A stretch of 64,000 bases of DNA from positions 124,001-188,000 of the forward strand of contig CANMIS010000001.1 of assembly GCA_947498065.1 (NCBI GenBank), given 5' to 3'. Source of the stretch: an uncultured Erythrobacter sp. (GTDB lineage: Bacteria > Pseudomonadota > Alphaproteobacteria > Sphingomonadales > Sphingomonadaceae). Position 1 is the stretch's first letter, and each line of letters begins with the position of its first letter. Of the stretch, positions 29,607 through 39,263 are shown in pieces. The notes under the pieces are model-generated. The model worked only from the letters and a program-made list of their open reading frames with translations, did no database searches and had not been told where the DNA came from. Both the position numbers and the translations under genes were made by a program.

Positions 29607-29616
29607 GGAACCCATT

Positions 29617-30846
29617 ATGGCCCAAGATATTACAGTCCCAGCGCTCGGCGAATCCGTCACCGAAGGCACTATTGGCGAATGGCTCAAACAGCCCGGCGAC
29701 GCGGTTGCCGCGGACGAGCCGATTGTCAGCCTAGAGACCGATAAGGTCGCCGTTGATGTGCCCTCGCCCATCGCAGGCGTCCTGACCGAGCATAAAGCCG
29801 CCGTCGGCGACACTGTAGAAGTTGGCGCGGTTCTCGCGGTGATTGATGCTGATGCTTCTGCCAGCGCGCCTGCACCCGCAGCCAAAGCAGACGCCCCGGC
29901 ACCTGCAGCCAAAGCGGAAGGCTACGACGATCTGCAGGCCGCAGCGCAAACGCTCTCACCGGCGGTGCGCCGCGCGGTTCTGGAGCACGGTGTTGATCCC
30001 TCAACCATCAAAGGCACCGGCAAAGACGGCCGCCTGACCAAGGAAGACGTGCTGGCCGCCGCGAAGGCGAAGGGCGATCCTGCACCAGCAGCCTCCCCTG
30101 CCCCGGCAGCTGCAATGCCCGCTGGCACAGCCGCGCCAAGCGCTGGCCGCAATGACGAACGCGTGAAGATGACGCGGATGCGCCAGACCATCGCGAAACG
30201 TCTGAAAGGCGCGCAGGACACCGCTGCCTTGCTCACCACATTCAACGATTGCGACATGAGCGCGGTCATCGAAGCGCGCAGCAAATACAAAGACCTGTTC
30301 GCCAAGAAGCACGATATCCGCCTCGGCTTCATGGGCTTCTTCGCCAAGGCCGCCTGCCTTGCGCTGAAAGATGTGCCATCGGTCAACGCGTACATCGAAG
30401 GCGATGAGATCGTTTATCACGACTATGTCGACATCTCTGTCGCCGTATCCGCACCCAATGGCCTCGTCGTCCCGGTCGTTCGCGACTGCGATAAAAAGGG
30501 CTTTGCCGGGATCGAGAAAGACATCGCCGATTTCGGCAAGCGCGCCAAGGAAGGCACGCTGACCATGGCCGATATGACCGGCGGCACCTTCACCATTTCC
30601 AATGGCGGTGTGTTCGGATCACTGATGTCGACGCCGATCATCAACGCGCCGCAAAGCGCCGTGCTCGGCCTTCACCGGATCGAAGACCGCCCGGTCGCGA
30701 TCAACGGAGAGGTTGTGATCCGCCCAATGATGTATCTCGCCCTCAGCTATGATCACCGCCTGATCGATGGCCGTGAGGCTGTGACCGCGCTGAAGATCAT
30801 CAAGGAAGCGATCGAAGATCCAACCCGGATGCTGATCGACCTTTAA
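29617..30846 (+). CDS. sucB: Dihydrolipoyl succinyltransferase E2
   Basis: E2 subunit, 409 residues. The lipoyl domain has Lys43 in ETDKVAVD. Ala/Pro-rich linkers, a peripheral-subunit-binding segment ([16 protein letters not shown]) and the catalytic domain with [11 protein letters not shown] follow. ATG 29617 follows AAGGAA at 7 bases; the 21-residue longer frame overlapping sucA is rejected. It forms the core of the complex with SucA and Lpd. Confidence 0.98.
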   Translation: MAQDITVPALGESVTEGTIGEWLKQPGDAVAADEPIVSLETDKVAVDVPSPIAGVLTEHKAAVGDTVEVGAVLAVIDADASASAPAPAAKADAPAPAAKAEGYDDLQAAAQTLSPAVRRAVLEHGVDPSTIKGTGKDGRLTKEDVLAAAKAKGDPAPAASPAPAAAMPAGTAAPSAGRNDERVKMTRMRQTIAKRLKGAQDTAALLTTFNDCDMSAVIEARSKYKDLFAKKHDIRLGFMGFFAKAACLALKDVPSVNAYIEGDEIVYHDYVDISVAVSAPNGLVVPVVRDCDKKGFAGIEKDIADFGKRAKEGTLTMADMTGGTFTISNGGVFGSLMSTPIINAPQSAVLGLHRIEDRPVAINGEVVIRPMMYLALSYDHRLIDGREAVTALKIIKEAIEDPTRMLIDL

Positions 30847-30877
30847 GTCACTCTCCATCACACGATTGGAAGAACAG

Positions 30878-31168
30878 ATGAAAACATTCACCACCACTCT
30901 CATCCTCGGCGCATTTGCAACTGCCCTGACCGCTTGTGGTCCATCGCAGGAAGACAAAGAAGCGGAATTCCGCACCAACTTCGTTGAATCCTGTGTGAAG
31001 TCTGCCGTTGCGACCGGCGCGGATGAAGACACCGCCAAGACCGTGTGTGATTGCGGCGCTGGCAAAGTCATCGAAGAGGTGGGCATGGAACTCGCCCCTC
31101 TTCCTGCTAAATCAAAAGAAATTATGGACGCGTGCATCGCCGAAACGGGCGTGGCCGCAGAGGGCTAA
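30878..31168 (+). CDS. Small lipoprotein between sucB and lpd
   Basis: A 96-residue predicted lipoprotein (signal peptide with LTAC lipobox) with the cysteines SCVKS, CDCGAGKVIEE and ACIAE. It belongs with the lipoprotein at 3810-4139. Its place inside the 2-oxoglutarate dehydrogenase operon, 32 bases after sucB and 20 before lpd, is unexpected for an envelope protein. ATG 30878 is preceded by GGAAG. Function unknown. Confidence 0.7.
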   Translation: MKTFTTTLILGAFATALTACGPSQEDKEAEFRTNFVESCVKSAVATGADEDTAKTVCDCGAGKVIEEVGMELAPLPAKSKEIMDACIAETGVAAEG

Positions 31169-31188
31169 GGCCCGCGAAGGATACCGAA

Positions 31189-32595
31189 ATGGCTGACCAC
31201 TCATACGACTACGATTGCCTTGTCATTGGCGCGGGACCGGGCGGTTATGTCGCCGCAATTCGCGCGGCGCAGCTGGGCCTGAAAACGGCCTGCGTTGAAA
31301 GCCGCGAGACATTGGGCGGCACATGCCTCAACGTCGGCTGTATCCCGTCAAAGGCGCTGCTTCACGGTTCTGAGCTGTTTGAAGAAGCCGATGGTGGCCA
31401 CTTCGCCAAATGGGGCATCACCGCCAAGCCAAAGCTCGATCTGGGCGTGATGATGGCCGAGAAGGACAAGGCCGTGGGCGAGCTCACGGGCGGGATCGAA
31501 TTCCTGTTCAAGAAGAACAAGGTCACTTGGATCAAGGGTCATGCCGCGTTTGAAGATGCGCATTCGGTGAAAGTCGGCGACGAAACGGTCACCGCGAAAG
31601 ACATCATTATCGCCACCGGCTCCTCCGTCACGCCCCTGCCCGGCGTTGAAGTCGATAATGCCGCAAAACGCATCGTCGACAGCACCGGCGCGCTCGAACT
31701 TGAAGAAGTGCCTGAGCACCTCGTCGTGATCGGCGGCGGCGTTATCGGGCTGGAGCTTGGGTCTGTCTGGCGACGCCTCGGTGCGAAGGTCACTGTGATC
31801 GAATTCCTCGACCAGCTGCTGCCCGGAATGGACGCAGATGTTCGCAAGGAAGCCGGCAAGATCTTCAAGAAGCAAGGCATGGAGCTGATGCTCAGCCACA
31901 AGGTCACCGGCGCAAAAGCGACCGCCAAGGGCGTAACGCTGAGCGTCGAGAAATCCGCAGGCGGCGACGAACAGACGATCAAAGCCAGCCACGTGCTTGT
32001 CTCAATCGGTCGCCGGCCCAACACCGAAGGCCTGGCACTCGACAAGATCGGGATCGAAACCAACAAGCGCGGCCAGATCGACGTTGGCCACGACTTCCGC
32101 ACCAAAGTGGACGGCGTTTGGGCCATCGGCGACTGTGTCCCCGGCCCAATGCTCGCCCACAAGGCCGAGGATGAAGGCATTGCCTGCGCAGAAAACGTCG
32201 CTGGCGAGACCGGCATCATCAATCACGACGTGATCCCGGGCGTGGTCTACACCATGCCGGAATTCGCCGATGTCGGCATGACCGAGGCAGCTGCGAAAGA
32301 AGCAGGCCACACAGTCAAGGTCGGCAAGTTCCCGATGATGGCAAATAGCCGCGCAAAGGCGAACCGCGACACCGATGGCTTCGTGAAGATCATCGCCGAT
32401 GCAGAAACAGACCGCGTGCTGGGCGTGCACATCGTCGCCAGCCTTGCCGGCACGATGATCGCAGAGGCTGCGGTCGCGATGGAGTTCGGCGCAACGTCAG
32501 AAGACATAGCCTACACCTGCCACGCGCACCCAACCCACGCCGAGGCCGTGAAAGAAGCAGCAATGGCTGTGACGGGCAAGCCCATCCATATGTGA
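31189..32595 (+). CDS. lpd: Dihydrolipoamide dehydrogenase E3
   Basis: E3 flavoprotein, 468 residues, which reoxidises the lipoyl groups of 2-oxo acid dehydrogenases with NAD. It has the FAD motif VIGAGPGGYVAA, the redox-active Cys46/Cys51 in GGTCLNVGC, the NAD motif VIGGGVIGLELGS, and the catalytic His in HAHPTHAEAV near the C-terminus. ATG 31189 is preceded by GAAGGA. The 19-residue longer frame overlapping the lipoprotein gene is rejected. Confidence 0.98.
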   Translation: MADHSYDYDCLVIGAGPGGYVAAIRAAQLGLKTACVESRETLGGTCLNVGCIPSKALLHGSELFEEADGGHFAKWGITAKPKLDLGVMMAEKDKAVGELTGGIEFLFKKNKVTWIKGHAAFEDAHSVKVGDETVTAKDIIIATGSSVTPLPGVEVDNAAKRIVDSTGALELEEVPEHLVVIGGGVIGLELGSVWRRLGAKVTVIEFLDQLLPGMDADVRKEAGKIFKKQGMELMLSHKVTGAKATAKGVTLSVEKSAGGDEQTIKASHVLVSIGRRPNTEGLALDKIGIETNKRGQIDVGHDFRTKVDGVWAIGDCVPGPMLAHKAEDEGIACAENVAGETGIINHDVIPGVVYTMPEFADVGMTEAAAKEAGHTVKVGKFPMMANSRAKANRDTDGFVKIIADAETDRVLGVHIVASLAGTMIAEAAVAMEFGATSEDIAYTCHAHPTHAEAVKEAAMAVTGKPIHM

Positions 32596-32704
32596 TTGGT
32601 CCCGCGAGACTTGGCGGCTCAGGCCGTTAGACTGCGCCCGCATAAATACGGCAATTGATCCTGTCCCCTCTCGTCCCTAGAACCGGGCGTGAGGGGATGA
32701 TCAT

Positions 32705-34066
32705 TTGGCCTATCCAACACTGACCGACAAACCCGGCGCGCTTGAAACGGCTGCTGCTATTCGTGCTGGCGAAATGAGCCCGGCGGAGGCGGTCGATGCC
32801 GCGATCATCCGAATTGAGCACTTTGATGGCCATGTGAATGCGCTGGCCGTGCCGGATTTTGAGCGCGCTAGTGAAGCTGCCCGCGCGCTCGACGGAGTGA
32901 CGCCGCGCCCAAAAGGCGACCCGAATTATCAGCCGCTGTTCGGCGTGCCGATGACGATTAAGGAAAGCTTCGACATTGCGGGCCTCCCCACCTCCTGGGG
33001 CCACACACAGTTTGCCGGCAATATCGCGACACGCGATGCAAAGCTTGTCGCGAAGCTCAAGGCCGCTGGCGTCATCTTTATTGGCAAAAGCAACGTCCCG
33101 CCCGACCTTACCGATTGGCAATCGAACAACCCAGTCTATGGCCGCACCAACAATCCGCATGATCATGAGCGCTCGCCCGGCGGATCCTCCGGCGGGTCTG
33201 CGGCCGCCGTTGCCAGCGGAATGGTGCCTTGCGAATTTGGCACAGACATTGGCGGCTCTGTCCGCGTTCCAGCGCATTTCTGCGGGGTCTGGGGGCATAA
33301 GAGCAGTTGGGGTCTGATCTCCAAGCATGGCCACGATCACCCGGCGATGAAGGGCAAGGATGGGCATGATGGCGCTTTGTCGATTGCCGGGCCATTGGCG
33401 CGCAATGCCGATGATCTTGCCGCCCTGATGCGGATCGGTGCCTCGATGCCTCTGCGAGAAGGCGGAAAGCCGCTGAAACAGTGCCGTCTGCTAGCGGTGC
33501 TCGATTTCCCGGACAGCCCGATTGACGACAGCGTGCGCGCGCCGACTGAGGCTGCGCTGGCGGCTCTGGAGGCCGCTGGTGTGAGCATCGACCGGAGCAG
33601 CGATCTGCTGCCCGACCTTGCTCAGCAGCAGGCGGATTATCTGCGGATGCTGAACACCGCGATGGCGCGCGGTGCGCCTGCGCCCAATGGCAAACGCGCC
33701 AGCGCAACCGATTGGTTTGACCTGCTGGACGCGCAAACCCGCAATGAAATCGCGTGGGAGCGCGTGTTTGAGAGCTATGACTTTGTCCTCGCCCCGCCCG
33801 CGCCAGTTCTGGCCGTGCCGCACAGAGATGGGTCGATCTTCGATGCCACCTTGCACGTCAATGGCGCGGAGATGCCTGCGGGCGCTGGCCTGACATGGGC
33901 GGGGCTTGCGACCTTCCCCAACCTGCCTGCAACCTGCCTGCCTATCGGGTCCGGCACCGATCGCGGCGCTACCCTGCCCTGCGGAATGCAGGTAATGGGG
34001 CCGCGCTGGTCCGATCTCGATTGCATCCACGCAGCCAAAGCCATAGGCGACATTCTGCACGGTTAG
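32705..34066 (+). CDS. Amidase (amidase-signature family)
   Basis: A 453-residue amidase-signature enzyme. The Ser-Ser-Lys triad is visible: Lys86 (TIKES), the cis-Ser region GGSSGGS (160-165) and Ser185 in DIGGSVR. The substrate amide is unknown. The start is a TTG (MAYPTLTDK) with GAGGGG about 9 bases before it; the frame contains no ATG at that end. It precedes the PepSY protein gene by 22 bases, possibly in one operon. Confidence 0.88.
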   Translation: MAYPTLTDKPGALETAAAIRAGEMSPAEAVDAAIIRIEHFDGHVNALAVPDFERASEAARALDGVTPRPKGDPNYQPLFGVPMTIKESFDIAGLPTSWGHTQFAGNIATRDAKLVAKLKAAGVIFIGKSNVPPDLTDWQSNNPVYGRTNNPHDHERSPGGSSGGSAAAVASGMVPCEFGTDIGGSVRVPAHFCGVWGHKSSWGLISKHGHDHPAMKGKDGHDGALSIAGPLARNADDLAALMRIGASMPLREGGKPLKQCRLLAVLDFPDSPIDDSVRAPTEAALAALEAAGVSIDRSSDLLPDLAQQQADYLRMLNTAMARGAPAPNGKRASATDWFDLLDAQTRNEIAWERVFESYDFVLAPPAPVLAVPHRDGSIFDATLHVNGAEMPAGAGLTWAGLATFPNLPATCLPIGSGTDRGATLPCGMQVMGPRWSDLDCIHAAKAIGDILHG

Positions 34067-34088
34067 ATTCGCCCACAAAGGACTTGGC

Positions 34089-34796
34089 ATGACCCGCAAA
34101 ACCTGGATGCAGCGGTTTGCCAAGTGGCATGTGTGGCTCGGTTGGCTCGTCGGCGTGCCGATTGTGATGTGGACCGCGACCGGCCTGTTCATGGTCGCTA
34201 AACCGATTGAGGAAGTGCGCGGCAATCACCTGCGCATTGAGACGCCCGAGCAACCTCTGATCCTGCCCGATAGTGAGCTTGCCACGAGCGAGGCGTCGCT
34301 AAAAGAAATGCGCGCGGTCATGCAGGATGGCCGCGCGGTCGCCATCCTTACTACGCTCGATGGCGCTGTGACCCGCGTCGATATGACGAGCGGTGAACGC
34401 ATTGCCCCGCTGGACAGCGCGCAGGCCCGCGCGATTGTTGCGAAGCGTATCGTCGGCGGAGACAAAGTGCACAGCGTCACCTTTTTCGAGGCCAATGAAG
34501 TCCCGTTCGATTTCCGCCGCCCCATGCCCGTGTGGCAGGTGGCGCTGGAGGATGGCGCGAATATCTACATCGGGCGCGACACGGGCGAGATCGAAGCGGT
34601 GCGCACCAGCTGGTGGCGCTGGTTCGACTTCATGTGGGGCCTGCACATCATGGACCTGTCAGAGCGGGAGGATAGCAGCCACCCGACACTGATCCTGTTC
34701 GCGGCCTTGGGACTGATCGGATCCCTGCTTGGTTCTATCCTGATGTTCCGCAGGCGCAAAACCCGCAGCAGTGCGGACGCTGAGGCCCAGTCATGA
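34089..34796 (+). CDS. PepSY-type membrane protein
   Basis: A 235-residue protein with a transmembrane helix near each end and a periplasmic PepSY-like middle (PVWQVALEDGANIYIGRDTGEIEAV). PepSY-associated proteins are linked to iron-siderophore uptake or ferric reduction in many proteobacteria; a role here is inferred only. It overlaps the next gene by 4 bases (ATGA). Confidence 0.75.
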   Translation: MTRKTWMQRFAKWHVWLGWLVGVPIVMWTATGLFMVAKPIEEVRGNHLRIETPEQPLILPDSELATSEASLKEMRAVMQDGRAVAILTTLDGAVTRVDMTSGERIAPLDSAQARAIVAKRIVGGDKVHSVTFFEANEVPFDFRRPMPVWQVALEDGANIYIGRDTGEIEAVRTSWWRWFDFMWGLHIMDLSEREDSSHPTLILFAALGLIGSLLGSILMFRRRKTRSSADAEAQS

Positions 34797-35446
34797 ACGA
34801 GGAAATTCTCACCCCGGTTCTCGATATTCTCGATGTCGTTGGCATCGCGATTTTCGCTCTGTCCGGCGCGGTTATCGCTGCCAAGGAACGCCAGACCTTT
34901 GTCACCATGGCGTTCTTCGCTCTGGTCACGGGCGTTGGCGGAGGCACAGTGCGCGATCTGCTGATCGATGCGCCGGTGTTCTGGATCACGGACCCGTGGG
35001 TGGCGGCGATCTGCCTCGCCACGGCGCTGTTCGCCTGGTTCACCCCGACCCGGTTCTGGGAAGGCAAATTGTTCGAGATCGCCGACGGCGCTGGCCTCGC
35101 CGCTTATGCAGTGCTGGGCGCGGCAAAGGCGACCGCTTATGGCATTCCGCCTGTGCCCGCTGCGCTGATGGGGATCATTACCGGCTGCGTGGGCGGGATC
35201 ATCCGCGATGTCGTGGCGGGCCGCCCTTCGGTGATCATGCGGCCAGAGCTGTACGTGACCGCAGCAGCGCTGAGCGCCTCTCTAACCGTAGCCGGAATGC
35301 TGGCCGCTCCGCACTTCGGCCTGCTCAACATCGCCGTGTGGGGCACCGCCTTTGCGGCGGGCTATGCGCTGCGCGTGGCGGCGGTCGTGTGGCAGATCTC
35401 GCTGCCATCCTACCGCGAAAGCCCCGCAAAAAAAGGGGCGGAATAA
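34793..35446 (+). CDS. UPF0126/TRIC-family membrane channel
   Basis: A 217-residue protein with six or seven helices in two repeats. The repeated motifs GVGGGTVRDLLID and GCVGGIIRDVVAG are diagnostic of the UPF0126/YicG family, related to trimeric intracellular cation channels. It probably conducts cations (or glycine in some members). It is translationally coupled to the PepSY gene. Confidence 0.88.
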   Translation: MNEEILTPVLDILDVVGIAIFALSGAVIAAKERQTFVTMAFFALVTGVGGGTVRDLLIDAPVFWITDPWVAAICLATALFAWFTPTRFWEGKLFEIADGAGLAAYAVLGAAKATAYGIPPVPAALMGIITGCVGGIIRDVVAGRPSVIMRPELYVTAAALSASLTVAGMLAAPHFGLLNIAVWGTAFAAGYALRVAAVVWQISLPSYRESPAKKGAE

Positions 35447-35456
35447 GCCGCCCCTT
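35433..35456. terminator. Bidirectional terminator
   Basis: The arms AAGGGGCGG and CCGCCCCTT are separated by 6 bases. On the minus strand it is followed by seven T, so it is strong for the gene at 35493. It overlaps the 3' end of the TRIC-like gene on the plus strand. Confidence 0.85.
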
Positions 35457-35492
35457 CCCTCAAATTTTAGATTGTAGCCGTCTGGCTGAGGT

Positions 35493-36311
35493 TTAGCCGC
35501 CGATGTCGCCATCCACGCGCTCGTCAAAGGTCTCACCCGGCAATGGTCCGCCCGGATAGGCAGGCTGGGCTGAGGTCTCTGGCGCCGGCCGCACCACGGT
35601 GGCTTGATAGCGACCGTCGGGCTCAGACATGCCGCGCGTGCGGCGTGCCTCGGTGTAGCGATCATCGCTCAGCTGACGGTCGTCCGCGTCCGTGGCAGAA
35701 GCGCCGGAGAAACCGCCGCCAAAGTCAACATTGCTGACCCGGCCATCATTGCCGATTTGACAGGTGAAGCGATCACCGTTGTAGAGCGATCCGGTTACAC
35801 GCCAGCCCTCGCCCGTGCGGTCAACGCTGTCCACGCCTTCCACTCGCACGTCGCGCTCAATCTGGTTCACACAGCGTGAGACGGCATTGTCGATGCCAGA
35901 GCCGCCTTCATAACGGCTGTCGCCCCGGCGGCGATCACGGTTGTCATAGTCCCGGTCGCGCCGATCATAATCGCGGTCGCGATTGCGGCGTTCGTTATTG
36001 CGAGAAGTAGAATTGGCAATCGCGGCGATCCCGCCGATAATCACCGCTCCGGCAATAAGGTCACCCACGCCAACACGGCGGTGGCGGCGGTACCCACGGC
36101 GATAGCCGCGATACCGGCGATAACGGTGATGCTCCGCTGTCTCTGCCTCTGGAGTAAAAAGGTCAAACGCAGGAGCGCTGGAAAACGCCCCGCTTGTCAG
36201 ACTGGTTGTTGCTGGGCTGCTCGGCAGTTCAGCGGCGCTCGCTGGCGTTGCTGCCAGTGCGCTTGCGGCGGCCATACCGGCCAGCACGCCAAGTGATTTC
36301 AAATGGGCCAT
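35493..36311 (-). CDS. Secreted Arg/Asp-rich protein (paralogue 1)
   Basis: A 272-residue exported protein with a signal peptide (ending ASA|A). A Tyr/Arg/His-rich segment, a hydrophobic glycine-rich segment LIAGAVIIGGIAAIA, an Arg/Asp repeat (DRRDRDYDNRDRR) and a folded C-terminal domain with Cys in SRCVNQIE and FTCQIG follow. The next gene upstream has the same layout. ATG 36311 follows GGAGGG; the 32-residue longer frame is rejected. Envelope role unknown. Confidence 0.75.
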   Translation of the reverse strand: MAHLKSLGVLAGMAAASALAATPASAAELPSSPATTSLTSGAFSSAPAFDLFTPEAETAEHHRYRRYRGYRRGYRRHRRVGVGDLIAGAVIIGGIAAIANSTSRNNERRNRDRDYDRRDRDYDNRDRRRGDSRYEGGSGIDNAVSRCVNQIERDVRVEGVDSVDRTGEGWRVTGSLYNGDRFTCQIGNDGRVSNVDFGGGFSGASATDADDRQLSDDRYTEARRTRGMSEPDGRYQATVVRPAPETSAQPAYPGGPLPGETFDERVDGDIGG

Positions 36312-36444
36312 TGGGGTCCCTCCTGTTGCGGATGAGCGTGCCACCAATCGCTCTGATCTGGATACGCGTATAGGCGGCCCAGGCTTACACTTGCCTGAAC
36401 CGCCCATACGGTGGGTGGGTTCGTGTTATTCAATCTTCAGGCGA

Positions 36445-36996
36445 TCAACGCAGTCCGCGAATTTTGCGGAAGTTGACCTGCGGACGGTTGCCGCGCTCTA
36501 CAAAGCAGGTGAACCTGCCCCGATCTGAGTAGCCCCGGCCATAACCGCGTCCGCCTTCGACCACGATGCGGCCCTTAACCCGGAAGCCATAGCGGGTGCG
36601 CTCAACGTCCCGAATGTCGGTCACATCAGCGTAGCGGAAGCCTCCGAAACGGCGTGCCTGACGCTCTGCGGTGCGGACACAGCGCTCGACAGCGCGGCGT
36701 GGATTACCCCGGTTGTAGCTGGCGCGGTGGTTGTAGCCATTGTTGTAGCCACGGCTCCGGTCCCCGCGATAGCGGCGGTCACGGTAATCGCGCTGTTTGT
36801 AGCGGTCCTTCTTGTCAAAGGCTCCTGCCACTGCGGCGATCCCGCCGATAATCAGTGCGCCGGCGATCACATCGCCTGCATCAATTTTGTTGTCATAGTC
36901 GCGCGCTTGCGCCGGAGCTGCTGTTGCCAGGGCCATCGCACCTGCGGCGACGGTCCCGAGCGTGCCCTTGGCCAACATCTTGGTCAATTTCGTCAT
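36445..36996 (-). CDS. Secreted Arg/Asp-rich protein (paralogue 2)
   Basis: A 183-residue exported protein: signal peptide (ATAAPAQA|R), hydrophobic VIAGALIIGGIAAVAGAF, a Tyr/Arg/Asp-rich stretch, then a C-terminal domain with ERCVRTAER and FTCFVERG. The pattern of domain and Cys positions matches the protein at 35493-36311, so the pair probably arose by tandem duplication. Function unknown. Confidence 0.75.
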   Translation of the reverse strand: MTKLTKMLAKGTLGTVAAGAMALATAAPAQARDYDNKIDAGDVIAGALIIGGIAAVAGAFDKKDRYKQRDYRDRRYRGDRSRGYNNGYNHRASYNRGNPRRAVERCVRTAERQARRFGGFRYADVTDIRDVERTRYGFRVKGRIVVEGGRGYGRGYSDRGRFTCFVERGNRPQVNFRKIRGLR

Positions 36997-37150
36997 AGGG
37001 TCTCATCCTCGGGTTGCGCCGAAACGGGGGTGTCCCGGCTACAAACCCCTTATGGATGATTCGCTATTGTCTAAGCCTGACTGACCTTTGCAGCGATTGT
37101 TCAGGTTTATACCGACTTATCTGAATATCGCGATTTCCACCCTCGGTGGA

Positions 37151-38542
37151 TCAATCCAATGCGGCAAGCACATCGCGGGTAAAAGCGGCAATATCAAAGC
37201 GCGTGCCGACCATATCCTCGCCCCGGCGCACGATCACGACATTGCGCGAAGGCACCACGACGACATATTGCCCGCGATTGCCGCGCGCGGCGAAGGCGTC
37301 GTCAGGAATGCCCTCAAACGCATTGCCCTCTGGCCGGCGGAACGTCCACCAACCCGCACCATAGCCCCAATCTGTACCCTCCGGCTGAGGGCCGGACGGG
37401 GTGGAAACGTATTCTCGCCAATTTTCAGGGAGAAGCCGTTCGCCGTTCCACACACCATTGTTGAGGTACAACTGGCCCAGCTTCCCGAGATCGCGCGCGG
37501 TCGTCCACGCCTGGCTGGACATGATGTACTGCCCCCGCCAATCGATCTCGGCGACCGTATGGGTCATGCCCAGTTTGGCGAACAGCGCCGCAGGCGGGTC
37601 TTTTTTAAAGGTGCTGGCGACCGCTTGCACTGCGGCCAAGGTATCGTTGTTGGCATATCGAAAGACAGTTCCCGGCTTATAAACCAGCGGCCAGTCGAGC
37701 GCTGTTTCCAACACACTGGCACCACCCCAGTACAGCGGATCTGTTCGATTGCCCGGCGTATCCGAATAGCGCCCCGTGGCCATACGCAGCGCGTGATCGA
37801 TTGTGATATCGGCGCGCGGCTCACCACGCTCAAAGCCCAGTCCGGCTGAATCCCCGACCTCGCCGCCCCCGCGATGGACAGCCGCCCCGACCACCGTCGC
37901 AGCCAAGCTCTTGGCAACCGACCATGTCCGCTGGGGTGTCGCAGGGTCAAAGCCCTGGGCGTAGCGCTCTCCCAAGGTTTCACCATCCCGGCTGACCAAG
38001 ACAGCCGTGGTGCGCGATCCTTCACCATAGGTTCCTGAAAATGCACCCGCAAAAGGCTTGCGCAGCGCCCTCGGCGCAGCAGTCACAGGCGCAGCGTCGC
38101 GTGCGCGACCCTGAGGCGGATTGGCATCCCGTCCATAATCGTGCCCCGCCCCCATGATCGGCGTTAGGCCGCAGCCGCGATCTCTATCCAAGTGGATTGC
38201 GAGGCGAGGCTCAGAATCCTCAGACCATGCAACCGAAACTCGTTCAATTGTGCCATTGTCATGCCGCACAATCTCATACGGCAAATCGCGCACAATATCG
38301 TTTAGCGGCGCTTGAATGCCGGTCAGCTCCCACTCATGCACGCTTTCTGGCGTGCGCGTCGTTCCGTTCGCCTCCGCATGGGCAATGGCACTGCAAAGGA
38401 ATAGAGCCTTGTATCCTGCCGCGAGCGCGCGGTCGTAGCGTGCATCCAAGCGTTCTTGCGCCGATTGGGCGCCTGCCGGAGCGGCGGAGAATGATGTGAG
38501 TGCGAGAGCCGCGCCTGCGGCGGCGATAAGTGTGGTCTTCAT
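37151..38542 (-). CDS. Serine hydrolase (beta-lactamase/esterase fold)
   Basis: A 463-residue exported protein with a signal peptide (SAAPAGA|Q). It has the SxxK motif (Ser208-Val-Ala-Lys211) and the YxN motif (Tyr296-Ala-Asn298) of class C beta-lactamase-like hydrolases and esterases. The first 150 residues are an extra, unrecognised domain. It could be an esterase, a peptidase or a penicillin-binding relative; antibiotic hydrolysis cannot be inferred. Single gene, downstream of the ribosomal cluster end. Confidence 0.85.
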   Translation of the reverse strand: MKTTLIAAAGAALALTSFSAAPAGAQSAQERLDARYDRALAAGYKALFLCSAIAHAEANGTTRTPESVHEWELTGIQAPLNDIVRDLPYEIVRHDNGTIERVSVAWSEDSEPRLAIHLDRDRGCGLTPIMGAGHDYGRDANPPQGRARDAAPVTAAPRALRKPFAGAFSGTYGEGSRTTAVLVSRDGETLGERYAQGFDPATPQRTWSVAKSLAATVVGAAVHRGGGEVGDSAGLGFERGEPRADITIDHALRMATGRYSDTPGNRTDPLYWGGASVLETALDWPLVYKPGTVFRYANNDTLAAVQAVASTFKKDPPAALFAKLGMTHTVAEIDWRGQYIMSSQAWTTARDLGKLGQLYLNNGVWNGERLLPENWREYVSTPSGPQPEGTDWGYGAGWWTFRRPEGNAFEGIPDDAFAARGNRGQYVVVVPSRNVVIVRRGEDMVGTRFDIAAFTRDVLAALD

Positions 38543-38598
38543 GCGCCTGACACTAGCCGCAGCGTCTCAAAAGAAAAGCCATGCATCTGCCGCATAAC

Positions 38599-38631
38599 AA
38601 AAAGGGCCGGCGGATCGCTCCGCCAGCCCTT
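38599..38631 (-). terminator. Intrinsic terminator of the alpha operon
   Basis: On the minus strand a stem AAGGGC(T)GGCGGA with TCCGCC(G)GCCCTT is followed by TTTTTGTT. It is the first terminator after rplQ, beyond the 32-bp inverted repeat. Confidence 0.85.
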
Positions 38632-38651
38632 TCGTTTGTTTGCGTGCCGGA

Positions 38652-38732
38652 GCCACCCGCTCCCTCCACCCTTCCACCCGGATTATCACGCCGGGTTACG
38701 ATCCGGGTGGAAGGGTGGAGGGAGCGGGTGGC
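38652..38732. repeat. Perfect 32-bp inverted repeat downstream of rplQ
   Basis: The left arm at 38652-38683 and right arm at 38701-38732 are exact reverse complements, with a 17-base loop. The arm itself contains CCACCC three times. It lies between the rplQ stop (38754) and the terminator at 38599, so the transcript would form an unusually long hairpin. It could protect the 3' end of the mRNA or be a repeat element. Confidence 0.9.
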
Positions 38733-38753
38733 GCAGCCCCAAGAAAAAGCGCC

Positions 38754-39182
38754 TTACGCCGCGACTTCTTCTTCGTCATATTCGTCAGACATAACCGGAC
38801 CGCTGTCTTGGCCCTTGGCTTCTGGATCGCGCTCAACCAATTCGATGATTGCGAGCTGCGCGCTGTCGCTGGCACGGTAGCCAGCCTTGATCACGCGGGT
38901 GTAGCCACCATCACGGTCGCTGTAGCGCTCAGCCAGAACGTCAAACAGCTTCTTCAGCTGGGTCTCGTCCAGAAGACGCGACTGAGCCAAACGGCGGTTT
39001 GACAGGCCGCCACGCTTTGCCAGCGTGATCAGCTTCTCAACATATGGGCGCAGTTCTTTCGCCTTTGGCAGAGTGGTCTGGATCTGCTCGTGCTTGATCA
39101 GAGCCGCTGCCATGTTGCGGAACAGAGCCTTACGGTGGCCCGACTTACGGCTCAGCTTACGCTGTGAAATTCCGTGACGCAT
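38754..39182 (-). CDS. rplQ: 50S ribosomal protein L17
   Basis: L17, 142 residues, last gene of the alpha operon. The N-terminus [20 protein letters not shown] is the L17 signature. An acidic C-terminal extension (YDEEEVAA) makes it longer than the E. coli protein (127). Confidence 0.97.
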   Translation of the reverse strand: MRHGISQRKLSRKSGHRKALFRNMAAALIKHEQIQTTLPKAKELRPYVEKLITLAKRGGLSNRRLAQSRLLDETQLKKLFDVLAERYSDRDGGYTRVIKAGYRASDSAQLAIIELVERDPEAKGQDSGPVMSDEYDEEEVAA

Positions 39183-39263
39183 AATTCATATCCTTCGTTT
39201 GTAAGGGGCCCGTATTAGGTAGCCCGGTACTGGCGGCGCTTAAGGTGCGCCGCCGGAACCTGA

